From: Bilabrum cf. latius
Lineage: Eukaryota > Bigyra: Bicosoecida > Bigyra > Bicosoecida
Length of the DNA: 64,000 nt
NCBI GenBank assembly: GCA_965178125.1
Contig: OZ237757.1
Location: 620,001-684,000, forward strand
Direction: 5' to 3'
The notes below the pieces were generated by a model. The model saw nothing but the letters and a program-made list of their open reading frames with translations. It searched no databases and had not been told where the DNA came from. The first letter of the stretch is position 1. The number at the start of each line of letters is the position of its first letter. Shown here piece by piece: positions 15,001 to 30,200 of this stretch. The position numbers and the translations under genes were made by a program.

Positions 15001-18000
15001 GTACTCCTGTCTGGAGCTGCACAGTGGGACTCAGTTTGACACGGTAGTAGGATTGACCATTCGAAGATCCTGGCATGGTCACATCCCAGTCACAGTACCC
15101 GTCCAGGGCTCCGGTGGTGTTGCAGGCGGCCTCCGTCACAACTACCGAGCCCACGGGCCCCGATTGAGGGAACTTCCTATCGGTACTGTACTAAACCAAG
15201 AACTTTTCAACTGCTCCTCCACCCCCGATAAATCGAGGCTGCATAAAAGACACGCCAAGTTCTGCATCAGACACTGAGGAAAGATGCACAGCGACCGGCG
15301 CCATTGGGTGGACAACACTGGGACTTACTGCAGAAACATCATCAACTCCAGCTCGAGATGACACAATGGAAGCATTAAGAGGTTCATCGAACGCATCTAA
15401 GTTAGAATATCTCTGCAAAACGTCGATTCTGACCTCTGCATTGACTGCCTCTGCACCACTCGATCCTGGAAGAGCAAATGAGCTGCACGACGGAGCTCCA
15501 GATGCTACTGCTATTTGATTTGACGAGTCAATTACTGCATCAAGCGATATCTGGATTGTGATGCCGATTCCAGATGGAGTTGACTGAGCCACGGAAGCAG
15601 AAATATTTGCCAGTGGCACTTGGTACACCGCGGCCAGCTCAGACTCGACCTACGCAGCTGTCAAGGAAGCTACTGGGAGGCAAGCTGACTGAACTGACCC
15701 GGCATAGAATGCAATAGAGCCGTTCAATGCTGTTAATGATGCTCCGATCGCGTCCGAAGATGGTGTAGACTTTGCAAAGGGAACGGGAACTGAGACCATC
15801 ACGGTCACGACGTGTTGGCTGCTGCCAAGCGTGAGCTTATCAACAACGCTAAACGTGCCGGCGAGCTGGCCGTACTCTGGACGCAGCACAACTGTCCACT
15901 CAAGATCGGTAGCATAACCCACACCTGCATCTGTGTTGGAAGACTGGGAGGTCCGAAGAACTTCTGCCACTGGAGCCACGTTCAGGGAGTTCAGTGGTAG
16001 GAGGTGAGCCAGCACCTCGTTGAATGCCGCAGCAACTTGTTCCTCAGTCGCATCAAAGCCCACGGGAAGTGAAGCCCTCGACTATCCGTACTTCACGCGG
16101 AAAGACCCCGATGAGGTGGCTGCCTGCGCCTGGGTCTGGGAGCGAAGGCGAAGTGTGATTCGCTGTCCGTTGCTGCCAGGGCTCGGAGCTGCCAGTGCCG
16201 GCTGACTTGAACCGTAATAGTTCTAAGCTAGTATTCTAAAGTAGTACTGAGACGCTGACGATAGACCGTTGATCTGCACATGTTGCTGAGGCGCGCGCAC
16301 TAAAGTCTATCGCAAAGAGCTGGTGAACACAGGGGCAGTGTCATATTGCACCAGGTATGCCGTTACCGGCGAGCCGCCGTCCTGCCGCGGATAAGACCAC
16401 TACACAACTACTGACGACTACGAAATTGTTGATACTAAGGTGTGCTGCACCTAGCTCGGTGGCTTACTTGCTGGCTTTGCAGCGTATGTTGCTAGTCTGT
16501 ACGGGGAGGCTCCGATTGAATTGGAGACACGCACTCTGGCATAGTACGAGTTGGCACTGAGCAAGCCCTGGGCAGTGAAGCTGGTGACCATGCCACCTTT
16601 CTGCTCGCGGCGCACAGCGACACTGAACTGCTCTCCAAAGGCCCCGCTGGATTCGTCGCGAGACGCACCTGACGCAACTGTGGTGTAGGTTAAACCTCCA
16701 TCGACGGAGACCAGCAGCATGGGAACTGCACCGTGCGATGCGAGTGTCTCGTACTAATTCGAACTAAACGTGACAGTGTACCTGACGCCAGCTTGGCCAA
16801 ATGGTGGGACATCCTCTGGGATGCTGAACACTTCCTTGGCTACCGAAACGCCTTCGACACCTGCAATGGATTCGAGGGCAAACTGCACCGCACTGCTTGA
16901 TGCATTCACATGAACAGGAAGGGACGACAACCCCCTGAATTGGAACTGCATGGACCCATCAAGGTCATAAGATCGACCTAAAATTGAAACGGTCTGCACC
17001 TCATGCACCGGGCTAATGAGTTGCCTTCCCACAGGTAGCACGTCCGTCCCTGTTGTACCGCCATCGAACGGGGGATTCGTGCCGTTCACTACTGTTTCTG
17101 CAGTTGCGAGCAAAACTGCCAGCTATGACCGGCTGGCGTGCAGCTGCGGTACCTGGATTGCTCTAGCATCTACTGACACTGTCGATACTGGTCCAGCATT
17201 CTGCGTAAATGTGACGCTCCACTCAAAACCAGAGTATGGAGCCTGTGTAGCTACTCTGGCAACCAGCACCTCACCAACATTTGGAAGCTCCTCCAAAGCC
17301 TATTTAAACTCGAATTCAGTGGCGTCATACGGAATCTAATGCGTCTCGTAGCCATCCAGGGATACAGTGAAGAATCCAGAGAGAGCTCCCAGGCTCGTGG
17401 CTGCGGTAATTGCAGCAGTAGTCTGCATGTGATCAGCTGCAAGAATAACTCGCTGCACAGCTTGCACGCCAGCATTCACGTCCCAGTCCACCACTGCCTG
17501 TGACACTGAGCTTGCCCCAACCTCTCCCCCAACTTCAGCGTTGCCTGGCGCAGTCCAAGTGATCTCAACGTCCGAGTCTGAAACAGCCCTTGCGGCGACA
17601 CTTGCCGGGGATTGCAAAGATGGTAGCGTCCTGAAGATGCCCTGCTCCAGGTATGTGTACAGGCCATACTGCGCCTGCACACCATTCCAAGCTGCAACAC
17701 GCACAAAGTACGGCCTCCCGGCAGATAAGTTATTGATGGAGAAGGTGAGCTGACCGTCCATGCCAGCGGTGGCCTCTTCAACACCAAACTCGACTTTCCT
17801 TGCAACAGAGCTGTCCATCATTGGTACGCGACCCGGCCTCGTCTCAGTGACAGTCACAGTGGCTTGTATAGAGCTGCTTGGGTCGGATCGCAATCCATTA
17901 CCATCCGTCGAGATCATTGGCTAATTGCCTCGCAGTCGTGCAAATACTACGGACCACACAAACCCTGGAGGTTCGATATTCAAGGCCGCGCGAGTCACCC

Positions 18001-21000
18001 ACACTTCTCCGCGAATCTATGGCAGCTGCTCCAGTGCCGCTTTGATCTCAGCCGCACTTGCGTTGTGTGCCAAAGGTGAGCTCCTCTAGCTCTTGAAGCC
18101 AAGCTGAAAAGACCCCCCCACAGCATTGCTTATAGTGATGTCTTGCTGCTCAAAGCCGTCAATTCCGCGTGCTATTTCTTCGATGAATATCCGTGCGCCA
18201 GCAGGCTTGAAACCGTCGACTCTCTGCCAGGAGCCGATGCCGCTCCGTTCGATCCCCCAAGACAAACCTCCATCGGTCGATACTTCCAGTGTAGCTACGT
18301 CGGAGTCAAACGACAGGAACCGTACGATCCAGATGTGTCCGAATTCAGATGCCGCCTCATCTGACGTTAGCCGCACCGCCACAGCTCCAACTGTTGGGAT
18401 TGCCTCAAGGGCAGCCTGCATTTCAGTTGCTGATGCATGCACACTAATATCGCTGGATGTGAAATTCATGAAACGAAGTCTGAACTAGCCGCCTAGGCTA
18501 TCTTCAGGAGACTATATTGAGATGCTCTGCACCTCGTGACGAGAGAAGAGCATAGAGTCGGATGCCCCATGCAGCTTACCACCAGCTTCGGCCTCGTCGA
18601 CTTCGATCTTGTACTTTGTGATGGGAGAGCCGCCATCATCTACAGGTGGCACAACGCTGATTTCGGCTACTGAGTTGCTGGTTGGCCTTGCCGTTACCAT
18701 CCGAGGTGCCGCTGGTGGAGCGACGGGTCGAGCAAACCTGGGCGTTGGCAGTCCTGCCTACAAAGAGTAACCCAGCGAGTTCACTGCAAATACTCGGAAG
18801 TAATACTACGCACCAGCATGTAGATCGCCGATAATCTGCTCGCACGGACTGCCTTTGCAAGCGCCCGCACCGTACTACCTTTCTGCTGTACCAAGTGGCG
18901 TTTGACCTCTCCCTGATGAGAAAGAAGGCAGCGTATCCCACTCTAGTACGTAAGACGTGACTTGGCTCCCCCCATCGGATGCAGGCGCCTGAAACGACAC
19001 ACGCAGTGATTGCGACGAAACAACGAAAAGTTCGACTTGAGTAGGCGAGTCAGGGACCTGCATCAACGGAGCCATGGACCGAGGGGTTGTTGCCTGCACT
19101 GGACCTCTACCTCTGTCATTGGAGGCTGACACAAACACATAGTATATTGTGCCGGCCTCAAGACCAGAAATAGAGTACCGCAGCGAATCTGCGGCAGGGC
19201 TCCACTGGCCTTCAGATCTGTGCGAGCCCACCAGATCATCACGGTCCACGAGGACAGATTGATACTCGCGTGGTTCCCTACCTGGTACTGAAGCCCCCGT
19301 GTACACAGTCAAGGTACTGCTACTTGTGCCGCTGTACACTTCAGCAAGACGAAGCTGGCTTGTTGACGTACTTGAGTCGAATGTCACTTCCGCAACCTCA
19401 TATATGTGCCTTCGTTCTTCCCCGATCTACACAAAGTCGCTGGCCGATACATGTGCCCGAGTATCACCAGCCACCGACACCGTGTCTTGGTCTTGCGTCG
19501 CAGTAGACGTTCCGGCCGAACCTAGGATCGTATCCATGGGGGAGCGAACCTGAACACTGGCAGGAGCTGCAGACGCAGAATCTGTACTCAACTCTGGGGA
19601 ATCAATCACCAGCGCATCACCCACCTCTCCAAAAGTTCCAGCGAACGTGATCCTATACTGCAAACTGGACGTTCCGTCTGAGTTAACCAGGTCGGGCACC
19701 GTCAGCCTTTCCACTCTTACATCATTGACAGCATCGAGTGCCTCCAATGCAGTCTCCATCCTCTCAGCACTGGCATCGTGGGGAATGTATGTTGTAACAT
19801 CTCCGAACAGCTTCAATCGATACGTTCCGGCCGACGCATCAGAAACCTCGACCACTTGCACCTCCGCTCGGCCCTTGGCAGCGTACCACTCAATCGTGTA
19901 CGACTCGATAGGGGAGCCTCGGGCATCCGATGGCTCTTGCCACTGCACTAGCAGGCTACTAGACGACTGGGAAACCGACACTCCGGGGCCAGGCTCTTGC
20001 TGTTGCAGCTATACCTGACCAAAGCTGAGCGCCAAAGGTGCTAGTCGTGGACGTTCAACACGTGGTCTACTGGTGGCAGGCGGTCCGTACCCCACCGAAT
20101 TCGATGCCTTGACTCGCACGTAGTACTCCCGGCCCTGGGCGAGATTCTCAAGAAACGCAACAAAAGCACCTTGAGAAAGGCGAAGTGATCGAGCATCGTT
20201 GGACGAAAGAGTCACAAATCCGGCGAGTTTCCCGTCGAACAAATCCTCCCTTCGATAGGTACGGCCAGTCTACTGAGCTTGCTACTCCGCAGCTTCCACT
20301 AGGGCCACGGCGCGCTCTGCCTGACCAAAGTTGAAGCTTGTGCTGTCATATTCAACCCTATACTCTGTAATCGGCGCTCCATTAGGAGCTGCTGGCTCAG
20401 ACCAACGCACCTCTAGGCCATCGGCAGATGCGTCTCTCGGGCGCACCTCCACGTTGCGAACGGCGGTTGGAGCAGCCCGAGGGGTTTCAAATAGTGCCGG
20501 AGAGCTTACACCAAATCCACGGGAGTTCTTCGCAGTGATGCGTATGGCATACTGCAGGCCCGGAATGAGACCTGAAACTTCGTAGGCGAACCGCTGCGCC
20601 GCCACATCGATGGCCCCCGCTGACACGGTTGGGCACCTAGTTGGTGATACACCGGTGTGGCTGGGGTCGCAGTATTCGGACAAGGATTGACCGTCCTATG
20701 ATGCGCTGGGACTGCATGCTATCGTGGTAGAACCAGAGGCCAGTCCCGATTGACCCCCACTGCAAACGCCTGAGTCAAGCAACCCGGACACATCCGTTGT
20801 GATCAGCTAGACAGTCGCAATATCCTTCGTTCCAACAGACTCGTCTACATAAGACGAAAATGACAAGGAGAATCGCAGCTCACCGGACCCGTTCTCGTTG
20901 CATGACATGGAACGAAGTGCCGCGGGAACCTCGCACTGGACGTCGACATCATTTAGGCCGGGCACTCTCTCCAGCACCAACTCCAGCTCGGCTGGCGATG

Positions 21001-21200
21001 TGTCGTACTCGAGGACTTCGGATACACCTAGGCCAGGTACTCGGATATAGAACTGGCCACCTGTGGCTCCCTTTAAGATAATTTGCTGTACCTCAGGGCT
21101 CCCTGCACCTGATGTGCTGTTCCACCAATCGATTCGATAATCCGCAATGTCGGCACCACCCACGTCGCTTGGAGGCGACCACCGCACGAGCAGGCTAGAC
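1..21200 (-). other. C-terminal region of the giant protein: long FN3 array
   Basis: At least 17 FN3 domains can be recognised from the second-half signature, for example near 20560 (YAIRITAKNSRGFG), 20110 (YYVRVKASNSVGYG), 15000 (YFVRVRAYTRGGGYG), 14140 (YYIRARAVAAIGQG), 13300 (IYVRIQAANSLGFG), 8300 (YYVRVTSYSRYGHG), 520 and 150. Copies of the nested module occur here too but more sparsely. The frame is still open at position 1, inside another FN3 half, so the array continues beyond the window. Confidence 0.8.
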
Positions 21201-24200
21201 TCAGATTCAACAGTGACCCTGACGTCCTCTGGAGAAAACGGCACAACACCCTCAGGCTCAACCGTGAAGGGCGATCCCATGATTGGCTCCGTGCTAAAAT
21301 ACAAGCGCTCCGTTGGGATGACCTGCTTGCTGATGGTGGGAGATGAGTACAGAAGACGAACGACGGCCCCGCCAGTGTTTTCTCTGTACTCCAATACGAT
21401 GTCATGCATGACTCCAGTATCCAGCGGCTCTGCGGTGCCATTCGAATATTCTACAAATGGAATGTTTGTAAAGGTCTCCAGTCCGGAGGTATCAGGTTCC
21501 TCAACTGGTTCCTCAAATCGATCTATGAGCAACTGCCCGTTGACCCACAGCCTGGCTCCATCATTCACCTGAACAAAAAACGTAAACTCTTCTGTTACTG
21601 GAACCACAAGTTTGCCACGCCACCGACCAGACACATAGTCTCTCGTTGCACCAACGATTTCAGCTGGCCAGGCAAAGTCAACAGTCTAGTCTACGCGCTG
21701 TAAGACAGGCTCGCCCTGAAGCCATCGATTCGAGAAGTACTCCGCAGCAAGGCCGCCAACCACTCCGCGCTCTACACTCAGCTGATAGCTGCCCGCCTCC
21801 GGAGCGACATACTCAAACGCATATTCTCCGGGGAATTGCGAGCCTCTGTACTCAAAACGAGGCAGCACCGTGGCAGGTCCAACTAGCTGAGAATAGAATG
21901 CCTCACCCCTTCGGCCAAATGTAGTATCGAATAGCTCGCCCGAGGGGCAAATGCCCAACACCTCGATTTTAGCGCCCAAACCAGAGAGCAACCTCGACTC
22001 TCCGTAGATCATCGAGCGATTGCTCGAATCGTCGGTGGTGCTGACAATGGTCACGTCCCAGTAGTAGCCCCCGTCCGATCTCTACGAGGACCGGACTACA
22101 TCTACCTAGAATAGATCCGGCAGGCTCTCCAGATTGGACTTTACCAAAGCTGCCGATGCATCGTAGGGCATGGGCTCAGTAGCAGCCCCTAGGAACTCTA
22201 GTGTGAATCGACCTCCCAGCTGAGTCGTAGTAGATCCTTCCGCAGCGGTCGAGATGCGCTAAAGCCTGTTTTCATCGCAACCAATCACAGAAACAACGGT
22301 GCCGGGAACCAGACCCATGTCCAGCGCGATCATGTCGTTGATATCACCTAGCTCGGTGACAAACTCGATCTGCGCCTCAAATCCACGACCATTCGCAAGA
22401 ACCAGTCCAGTGACTCTCACGCTGCCAATCGTATCTATCCCCTCGAGGGCATCCTCAATCGCAAAGAGCTACTCTCCAATAGAGGCTGTAGAGCCGTATA
22501 GCTCAACAGGCAGCGTTGCAAGTCCATTGAATTCGATAGCAAAGCTTCCCTAAGGCCACCCGGACGCAGCCTCTACCTTGATAACCTGCAGCTCATTCTA
22601 CGGTGCGTCGAAGATTCTGTTGGAGAACTTATCCCGAAGCTCCACATAGTACGTTGCCATATCCGAGTAGGTAGCGGTAGACAATCCTCCCGGTGCGTCA
22701 TCGTACGCAGTAGTCCGTGCCGAGCTTGGGCTTGACACTCCCGGAGACACTACAAACGAGAATGGCGAGAGTCCCTGTGGGTCTACAATTCCACTCTACA
22801 CTACCGATGATTGCACTACACCAACGGGAACCAGCCCGTTTGAAAGAATCTGGAGCATCGGTAGGTCCCCCACTGCCTTAAGGTTAGGCACATCGCCCTC
22901 AGCTGAGAACGGTAGCGCTGGATCGTAGAAGTCAGTTGTGTTAGGGAAGTCCTCAAAAGCGGTGAACGTAATTGTCCAAGTGGTGGACACTCCAAGCGCC
23001 CCGCTCGTTTGATTAACAACAGAAGTGCTCGAGGCGTTCGATATCTAGATGATGCTGCTGCTTGGGAGCTCAGACAGAGCCAAGTGCAGTTCATCTGCAG
23101 TCGCATCGTAGCTAACGGGCCTCGTGATCTCGCCTCGAAGGCTAAGCCTAAAGGTGCCTTGTGTTGCATTAACTATAGATACAATCTGCTGTTCTGGTCT
23201 CGATGGGTGAAGCGCAGTCTTAATGTGCTCCACAACTTGACGTTCGACCACTCTAGTTCTAGCTGTAGCACCAGCAGGCTCGAGAGAAGACTGGGCAACA
23301 ACAAGATCCATTGGGAGTCCCTCAAGCTGAGCTCCAATGGGCGAAAAATTGATAGTGTACACCAGCTCCGAAGCGACCGCTGGATCACCCAGAAGTGAGA
23401 TTCGCACGCGTGACATACCGGGAAGCTAGTCTAGGACTCCTTCAAGGTCGCTAGGGGAGGCATCCCAAGCAATCTCGGTCGTCTCAACGCCAGCATACGC
23501 AAGCCTGTATACACCACCACGACGAGTTGTCGACGGGAACGCTAGAATCAGCTGCTGCTCCTCGGGGGCAGTCTCAAGCACGACAGGCATCGAGTACGTC
23601 CCTGACTCCTCTAATGTGAACGAGACGTGGTACTGGCCATCTTGCATGTATGCCACTGTGGCGTTCGTGCCAACGTCAATCCTGGATTGGTGATACAGCG
23701 CAGCATACACTGAACTCTGCTCCTGCGACTCCAGCCTGTTGTTTCCGAACCTGTCCTTTAGCTGGACGGTGAATTCATTGTACTGACCCGACTCGCTAGC
23801 AGTGAGGCCCCGACCAAACGCTGTGGACATTCCAGCGTCTGCTTTTGCAGGCACTACTTCAGCAGTGAAGGGAGACCCCATGATTTGAAGTTGGGCCTTA
23901 CCTTCTATCAATGTCTCAACGACTAGAGCTGGGCTCGAGATTTGCAATAAACCGATGTCGATCTCGAGAGCCGGAGGATTTCCCTAATCTGCTGCAAATT
24001 CGACTTCAAACTCCACAAGCTAAGGCTCACTCGTATTCACACTAATGTTAAAGCCTGGCATAATAGCGGTCATTTGCGCGAGGGCAGACTCGATCGATTG
24101 CGCCAGAGTTGGTGCATCGGCTTCCACATCGATGAGCGCCGAATACCGTACATCTTCCTCGCCATTCACTGCCAGTCCGAGTCTGAAAAATCCAGTCATG

Positions 24201-27200
24201 TCGCTTGATGACGAAATTGACAATCTTTGAACCTCTTGCACAGCTGGGAGAGACACAGAGATCTCGTAATCGCCACGGATGATAGGACGGAACTACACCC
24301 GATAGCTTCCTGTGTTTCGCCCGACCAAGTACACGGTCTAATTAAACGCGAAAGACTCAACAGATTCACCAGCAAATGCTCGCTCTAGCGGGATTCTTGT
24401 AGCTGTGAAATCGCCGACCTAAGACACGACCACTTGGACGCCAGCAACAACCAAAACGTCCCCTCGCACTACATCGAGACGGAGGTCCCGGTCCACGGAA
24501 AGAGCCTTGGAGCCATGTTCAACGACTGCTGCAGCTCCAAGGGACGTCCAATCAATGGGTTCTACTGTCGATTGCAAACGTACTGCTTGCCCGGACACTT
24601 CGTCATTTACCCTGCCCTAAGCAGCCCATCCGTTTACGCCAACAATGTCGACGATCATGTCATCCAGCCCGGAAATGTACCTGGCATTTCCCTAGCTATC
24701 ACGAGAAGTGATGATGAATGAGCTTACATCCCCAGCAACCCCTGCGCTAAGGCCATCCCCAGTGGCATCCGTTTGAGCAGCGTCAGACTCGCCAGGGTTG
24801 ACCACAACAGGCTGGGGGGACCGGCTGATGTCTCTGATGTAGGCGAGGTTTTCTGATGGAACTGGAACAAATGCTGCGTCTGGGCCATTGGCAAGAGATC
24901 TCCACAGCACTCTGATTTGGGCCTCGCCCAGGTTCTCACGGTATCGAATGGAGATAGGCACTTGCTCGTCGGGCACCGCATACACACGCGCAATACTTGG
25001 CGTGTCCTTTGCATCCACGTTGCCCACGGAAATGATGCGAGAGCCATTGTAGTCGAGATGGGCCCGTGCATCTGCGTCAACCACAAGCGAAAGCTCAAAT
25101 TCTACTCTATCTATTCCCTCTGCAGCATCCGGTGGGAAGATGAACCCGTTCCACTCCGCAGACCAGAAATCACTAGGGAACTCGCTGGTATCCGCATCGA
25201 CGTACCGAATACCAAGTAGAGGAGAGTCAAAGCGCCAGGAAAAGTCTACATTGGAATCAATCCGCGAGAGATCGCACAACACCGTGAATGGAGCTGGGCA
25301 CAAGTCCTGCATGCCGTAGCTATCCTACTGGGACTGGTCAGCAAAAACGGCACCAGAAAAGTCTGAGTTCCGGTAGAACGTGGCCGACAGCCCGCCAACG
25401 CGAAGCAGTTGCACGTGCAACTAGTACTGCCCGGCCGTTTCCGGGTCGTATGAGGCATAGTACTTCCCGTCATTGACTAGGGGATTCGAGGTAATATCCA
25501 CCGGGACCCGGATTTGCTCGGCTGCCTATCCGAGCCTGGCGTACTAAGATGCGCTTCCAAGCAGAAAAGAGATGAATCCTTCCCTGCTTCCAAGCTACCC
25601 AGACAGCGCGTTTCCAAACTTGTCTCTCGTCTGAATTTCAAATCGTTCGGTCTCGCCTTCCACCGCAAGCGGTTCAGCAGTATGCGATATCTGCTAAGCG
25701 CTGGCATCCGTTGGACGGATAAGCAAGCCTGCTTCAACGAAGGCCTACACTGGCTCTCCGTTGAACTGCACGACCACATCATATGTCCCCGCAACCTCCG
25801 GCATGAATTGCACGTGGAACAGCCCGTCCGAACCTGCAACGTGCTAGATATCAACTGAAGGCACTACCTACCTGTACGACTGTACTCCAGAAATTGGCAC
25901 AGCAGCCCCTGCGCCCGTCTCAACACCAACGATGGAAGCTACTCTGATCCTCGGCTACGCACCTGGCTTATTAAACCGGATCAATGTGCGTCCCTGGTCC
26001 GGCCAGCTGCAGACGGAACCGCTGTTGGAGTCGACCGATGTTACCACCACACCGCCGACTTCAGCTAGTTCAGCAGATCCGCTTAGAATGGCCTGAAGGT
26101 TTGTGAGAGAGGCACTGACGGGTACTGACAACTCGATAGATGCTCCATCCACCTGCAGTAAAATCCGACCCCCTATGCTGGAGCTCGATGCATTGCACAG
26201 CAGTACATCAGTAGCAACGGTACCAATCTACGCGTCTAACTCCCTGTGCACGAAGCTAACGGACAGCGCGTCCTTGTCTTCGTCCCCTGGCCGATCGTTC
26301 CCAAACGTCCCAGATTCGAGGCGCGACACCCGTACAACGGGAGCATCTTGGCCCTAGAACCTATACTGGAGTGTTGACGCATCCCACGAAGCCTGAAGCA
26401 GAGGCTAAGGGCCATGTTGTGCTGGGAATGCGCCCCCGCTGGCACTAAACACCACCACCCAAGACGATACAATTCCTAGTCTGTCCTGAAGACCGTCCAA
26501 GCCAGCTGCGTTCTTGTACACCTCAACCTCACCAATGTAGTCCATTCCCTCTAGAATTGACTTGAATTCTCCTGCGCTTGCCCGGACTGGAATCGGCTCC
26601 GAGGCATCCCCGTTCAGCTCAACCTGGAACGTGCCCCATGCGGCACTAATACCGTCCAAAGAGGTGCTCCGACCCACGGAAAAGGACGGTGTACCGCCTG
26701 TGGTGGCTGGTACTGCGCGGACTAGAGGCACAGCAAGGTCTCCGCGAGGCTCCAGTATCATGATCATGGCATCATCGCCAGCCGTGGCTCCCGCGCCAGC
26801 GCACAGTGGGCTGAGTACATCGGCACCTGCTGCTGTAAACGCCTCTGCGTTAATTCCAACGTCCTTCAAGGCAGCCAATAAAACTGCGAGAGTGGCGGTC
26901 TCGGCCGAAACTACTGCAGTCACATACCCATCAAACTCTATCTAAATTGTGTCCCCAGCACTCGGTACACCCGAACACGTCATTCGAACTATCTCCGGGC
27001 GGGTATTTGTCTGCCCGGACACACCTGAAGCGGCATCGACGGTTAGGCTTCCGGATGTCAGACCTGAGCTATCGATCTAAATCTCAGTGCCAGACAGAGG
27101 TCCCAGTCCAGTAGTAACCAGTTGCACTGGACTTCCAGAGCATACTGGCCCATCAACTGTGATGGACGCCGTGCTGTTAGGAAAGTTACTCAAAATGGGA

Positions 27201-30200
27201 TGCGTCCCAAGCGCTGTGTTTGCGGTTAGTTGATCTGAACCAGCGGATATGGACACTTCGATACCCCCGAGGTTGATTCCGATTGACCCCGCGGCACTAG
27301 CAGTGCACGTGAACACGAGAATGTGCGGCATGGGCTCAACGGTGTCTGGCACAACAGACACAACCTGCCGCTCGTACAGCCTCGCGTCTCGAGCCTGAAC
27401 TTCAAACTCTAGCACACTGCCAGCCACGCCTTCGACGAGACCCTGGCCCCTGGCAGGTGACGACGAGCCTGAGACCCTGTTAGGCTTGACCACGGGTCTG
27501 AACGGAGAGCCCTAAATATGCAGGCCCTGCATATCCTAGACATGCAGCTCCCACTCGCCGCCCTCATAGGCAATGTACTCCACTGGGTACTCGCCACGAA
27601 GCGGAGCATCTGCCAAAGATACTTCCAGACCTGATGCAGATGTGCTGCCGAAAAGGGTGAGATTGGTACTATCCCTATTCGCCACTAAAGACGTCGAGGT
27701 GTTCCACTGGTAGACACTCGATGAAAGCACACGAGAGCTATCAAATCCCTCTCCACCGTGGGGCAAATCCGTTAAAAACGAAATGTCGTACGTTCGAGAC
27801 GACGTGGTGTTATCCACAGAAATTAGGGCCACTCGAATGTCATGGGATGGGTTGTCGCTGACCTCACTTGATGCACCCAGGACAAGCCGAGCCTGCAGAT
27901 TCGCCTCATACGCGGCAACGGAGCCGGTGCGCTCGAGTTCGAGCCTGAGCACATCCTCATGCACGTTCCAAGGAAGTTCCCTGGTGGGAACGCCCCTGTG
28001 CAGCAGGCTGAAGTAGCCACTCGACGCGTTCAGCACGAGCTGCCTGCGGATGGTGCTCGCAACAATCCGACGGGGCCCTTCGCCGACGTTGTCAAAGTAC
28101 CTATCCGCCTATGATCCATTGGGTGCAATCATGGTCGCGATAATGCCAGCAGATGAGCCATCTCCAATCCCATCCCCGTTGACCAGGTTGCCGAATGCGT
28201 CCCTTGCCTCGACCACGAATCGAGCAACCTCGCCAGATACGCTTCCGTTCAGGCCTGCTCCCACTGCGGTCGTGCTAGGGGCATGCAGGCTGGAATGTAC
28301 AACTGTTAGAGTGGGTCTCACCGCAGAGCCCTCGTACAGCATCTCAATCTGCGCCTCGCTGCCTCGAGTCGCGCTCCCCAACGTGGCCATGACGGAGTAC
28401 TGGCCTGCTTTGAGTGCGGTGTACCTGGCCGTGTACGTACCGTCATCGTTGTCGAACATTGCGGCACGAACAGTAGTTTGTCCATCAGTGTGCATGAGTG
28501 ATACTTGCACGCCATCACCACCCCTGATCTAGTCGTTGAAGTATGTGTCGCGCGCTTGAATCTGGAGTGTGCGAGTCTGCCCAGCAACAGCCGAGTACAA
28601 GGCTTCACCAGAGATTTCGGACGTCCGGCCGACGCTGGGACCAGGTTGGACTGGAAAGGCAAACGGAGAGCAGGCGTTGCCGGGCTCCTGCCCGCACCTT
28701 ATGTGAATACCACCGCTGACTACGCTACCTGCCGTACCACCCGTCTTGACTGACAAGGTATAGGCCCCGGCCTCCTGCACGCGGTAAGAAACGCGATACA
28801 GGCCGTTGCCGACGTAGCTAGGGACAAGTCCAAACACGTCACGAGCACCAACGAGCTCGACAGTAAATGCATCTCCACCGCTCGTCTTGTTGTTGCCATC
28901 ACCATCCCGAGCCTAGATAAAGAACTCCGCCTGCACACCAGCTTCAGCTGCTACGGTGCCAGGTCCAAACGCGGAAGTGTACGGGAAGTCAGCAGCCCCT
29001 GGCACGATGTCTACCTGGAATGGCGACCCAACGATGTGGTTTGCATGAAAGAGGGCGTGCGAGGGAAACACTTGCCTTGGTAGGCTTGCGGAACTGATCT
29101 CTAGTTTGATCGAAGCAGCCCCACGCTCTTCCCGGTACTCAAGCACAACGTCGTGAAGGCGGCCAGCATCGAGCTGAACAGTGACGCGTTGCTCTTGGCA
29201 GCAAGAGTCCCAGCGGTCCACGACAAGCTCGTGGTCGATATGCATGCGAATTCCATCCTAGCCAGTCAGGTGTAGGGTTACTTCCTCAGTTCGATCCTCG
29301 GGGTGGGAGATTTTTCCCGTCCACCTTGCAGAGACGTAGTCCCTGCCATAGCTGGTGATCAACCCGTCACCCCAATCGAAATTCACCTGCGGGTCTACTC
29401 GTGATTGAACCGCTGCACCATCAAGCCATTGGTTGTCGAAATAATCCGCTCGCAGGCCTCCACTTTGGACCTGCTGTACGGCCAGGTAGCGCACACCAGG
29501 CCTTGTCGGCGTGTAGCTGCCCGTGTAAGAAGGCAGTCCGGCAACCTCTTCTTCGACTCGCACATCCGAATCAAGTCCAAGCAGCGATTGGGCGTTGCCA
29601 GCTTCCACCTCTAGCACTTCCACGTCCGCTGCTGTCCCTACCATGCCGACGCTGTCTGCTACGAGCAGCGAAATGTCTCCAGAATTTCCTCTGAAGGTGA
29701 CTAGCCACTCAAACCGTCCGTTTCCGAATGGCCCAGTCCTGGCGACTTCAACGCGACCAATGGTCGGAACAAGCTCGAGCGCCTGCTGCATCTGAGAAGC
29801 AGATGCATCGAATGGAATTCTCGCGGTACTACTGCCGATATACTGCAGAGTGAAAGACCCCCCGAGCGGCGTAGGGTTGCCCCCTAGGGTGCGGATGCGC
29901 TGAATTTCGTGCACCTCTGGGAGGGCACTGAGCAAGGGCTGGTTCCCTAGGATACGAGCAAATGTGACCTGCCACCGAAATCCGTTGCCTACTCGCGTAC
30001 GCGACACCACGGTACCTCCTTCACCGACTGTTGCAAGTCCATTCAGAGCATCTTGCACCTCCAGTGCCGTCGCGTCTGCTCGCAAATTACCAGTGGTGGT
30101 GCTGGCTGCTGTGCCAAATTGCAGTAGGAACGTACCTCCGACCGCCTCTCTGCCCTGATTCAGCGTGTCTATCTCCACACGCGTAGATCCAGTCGGGGTC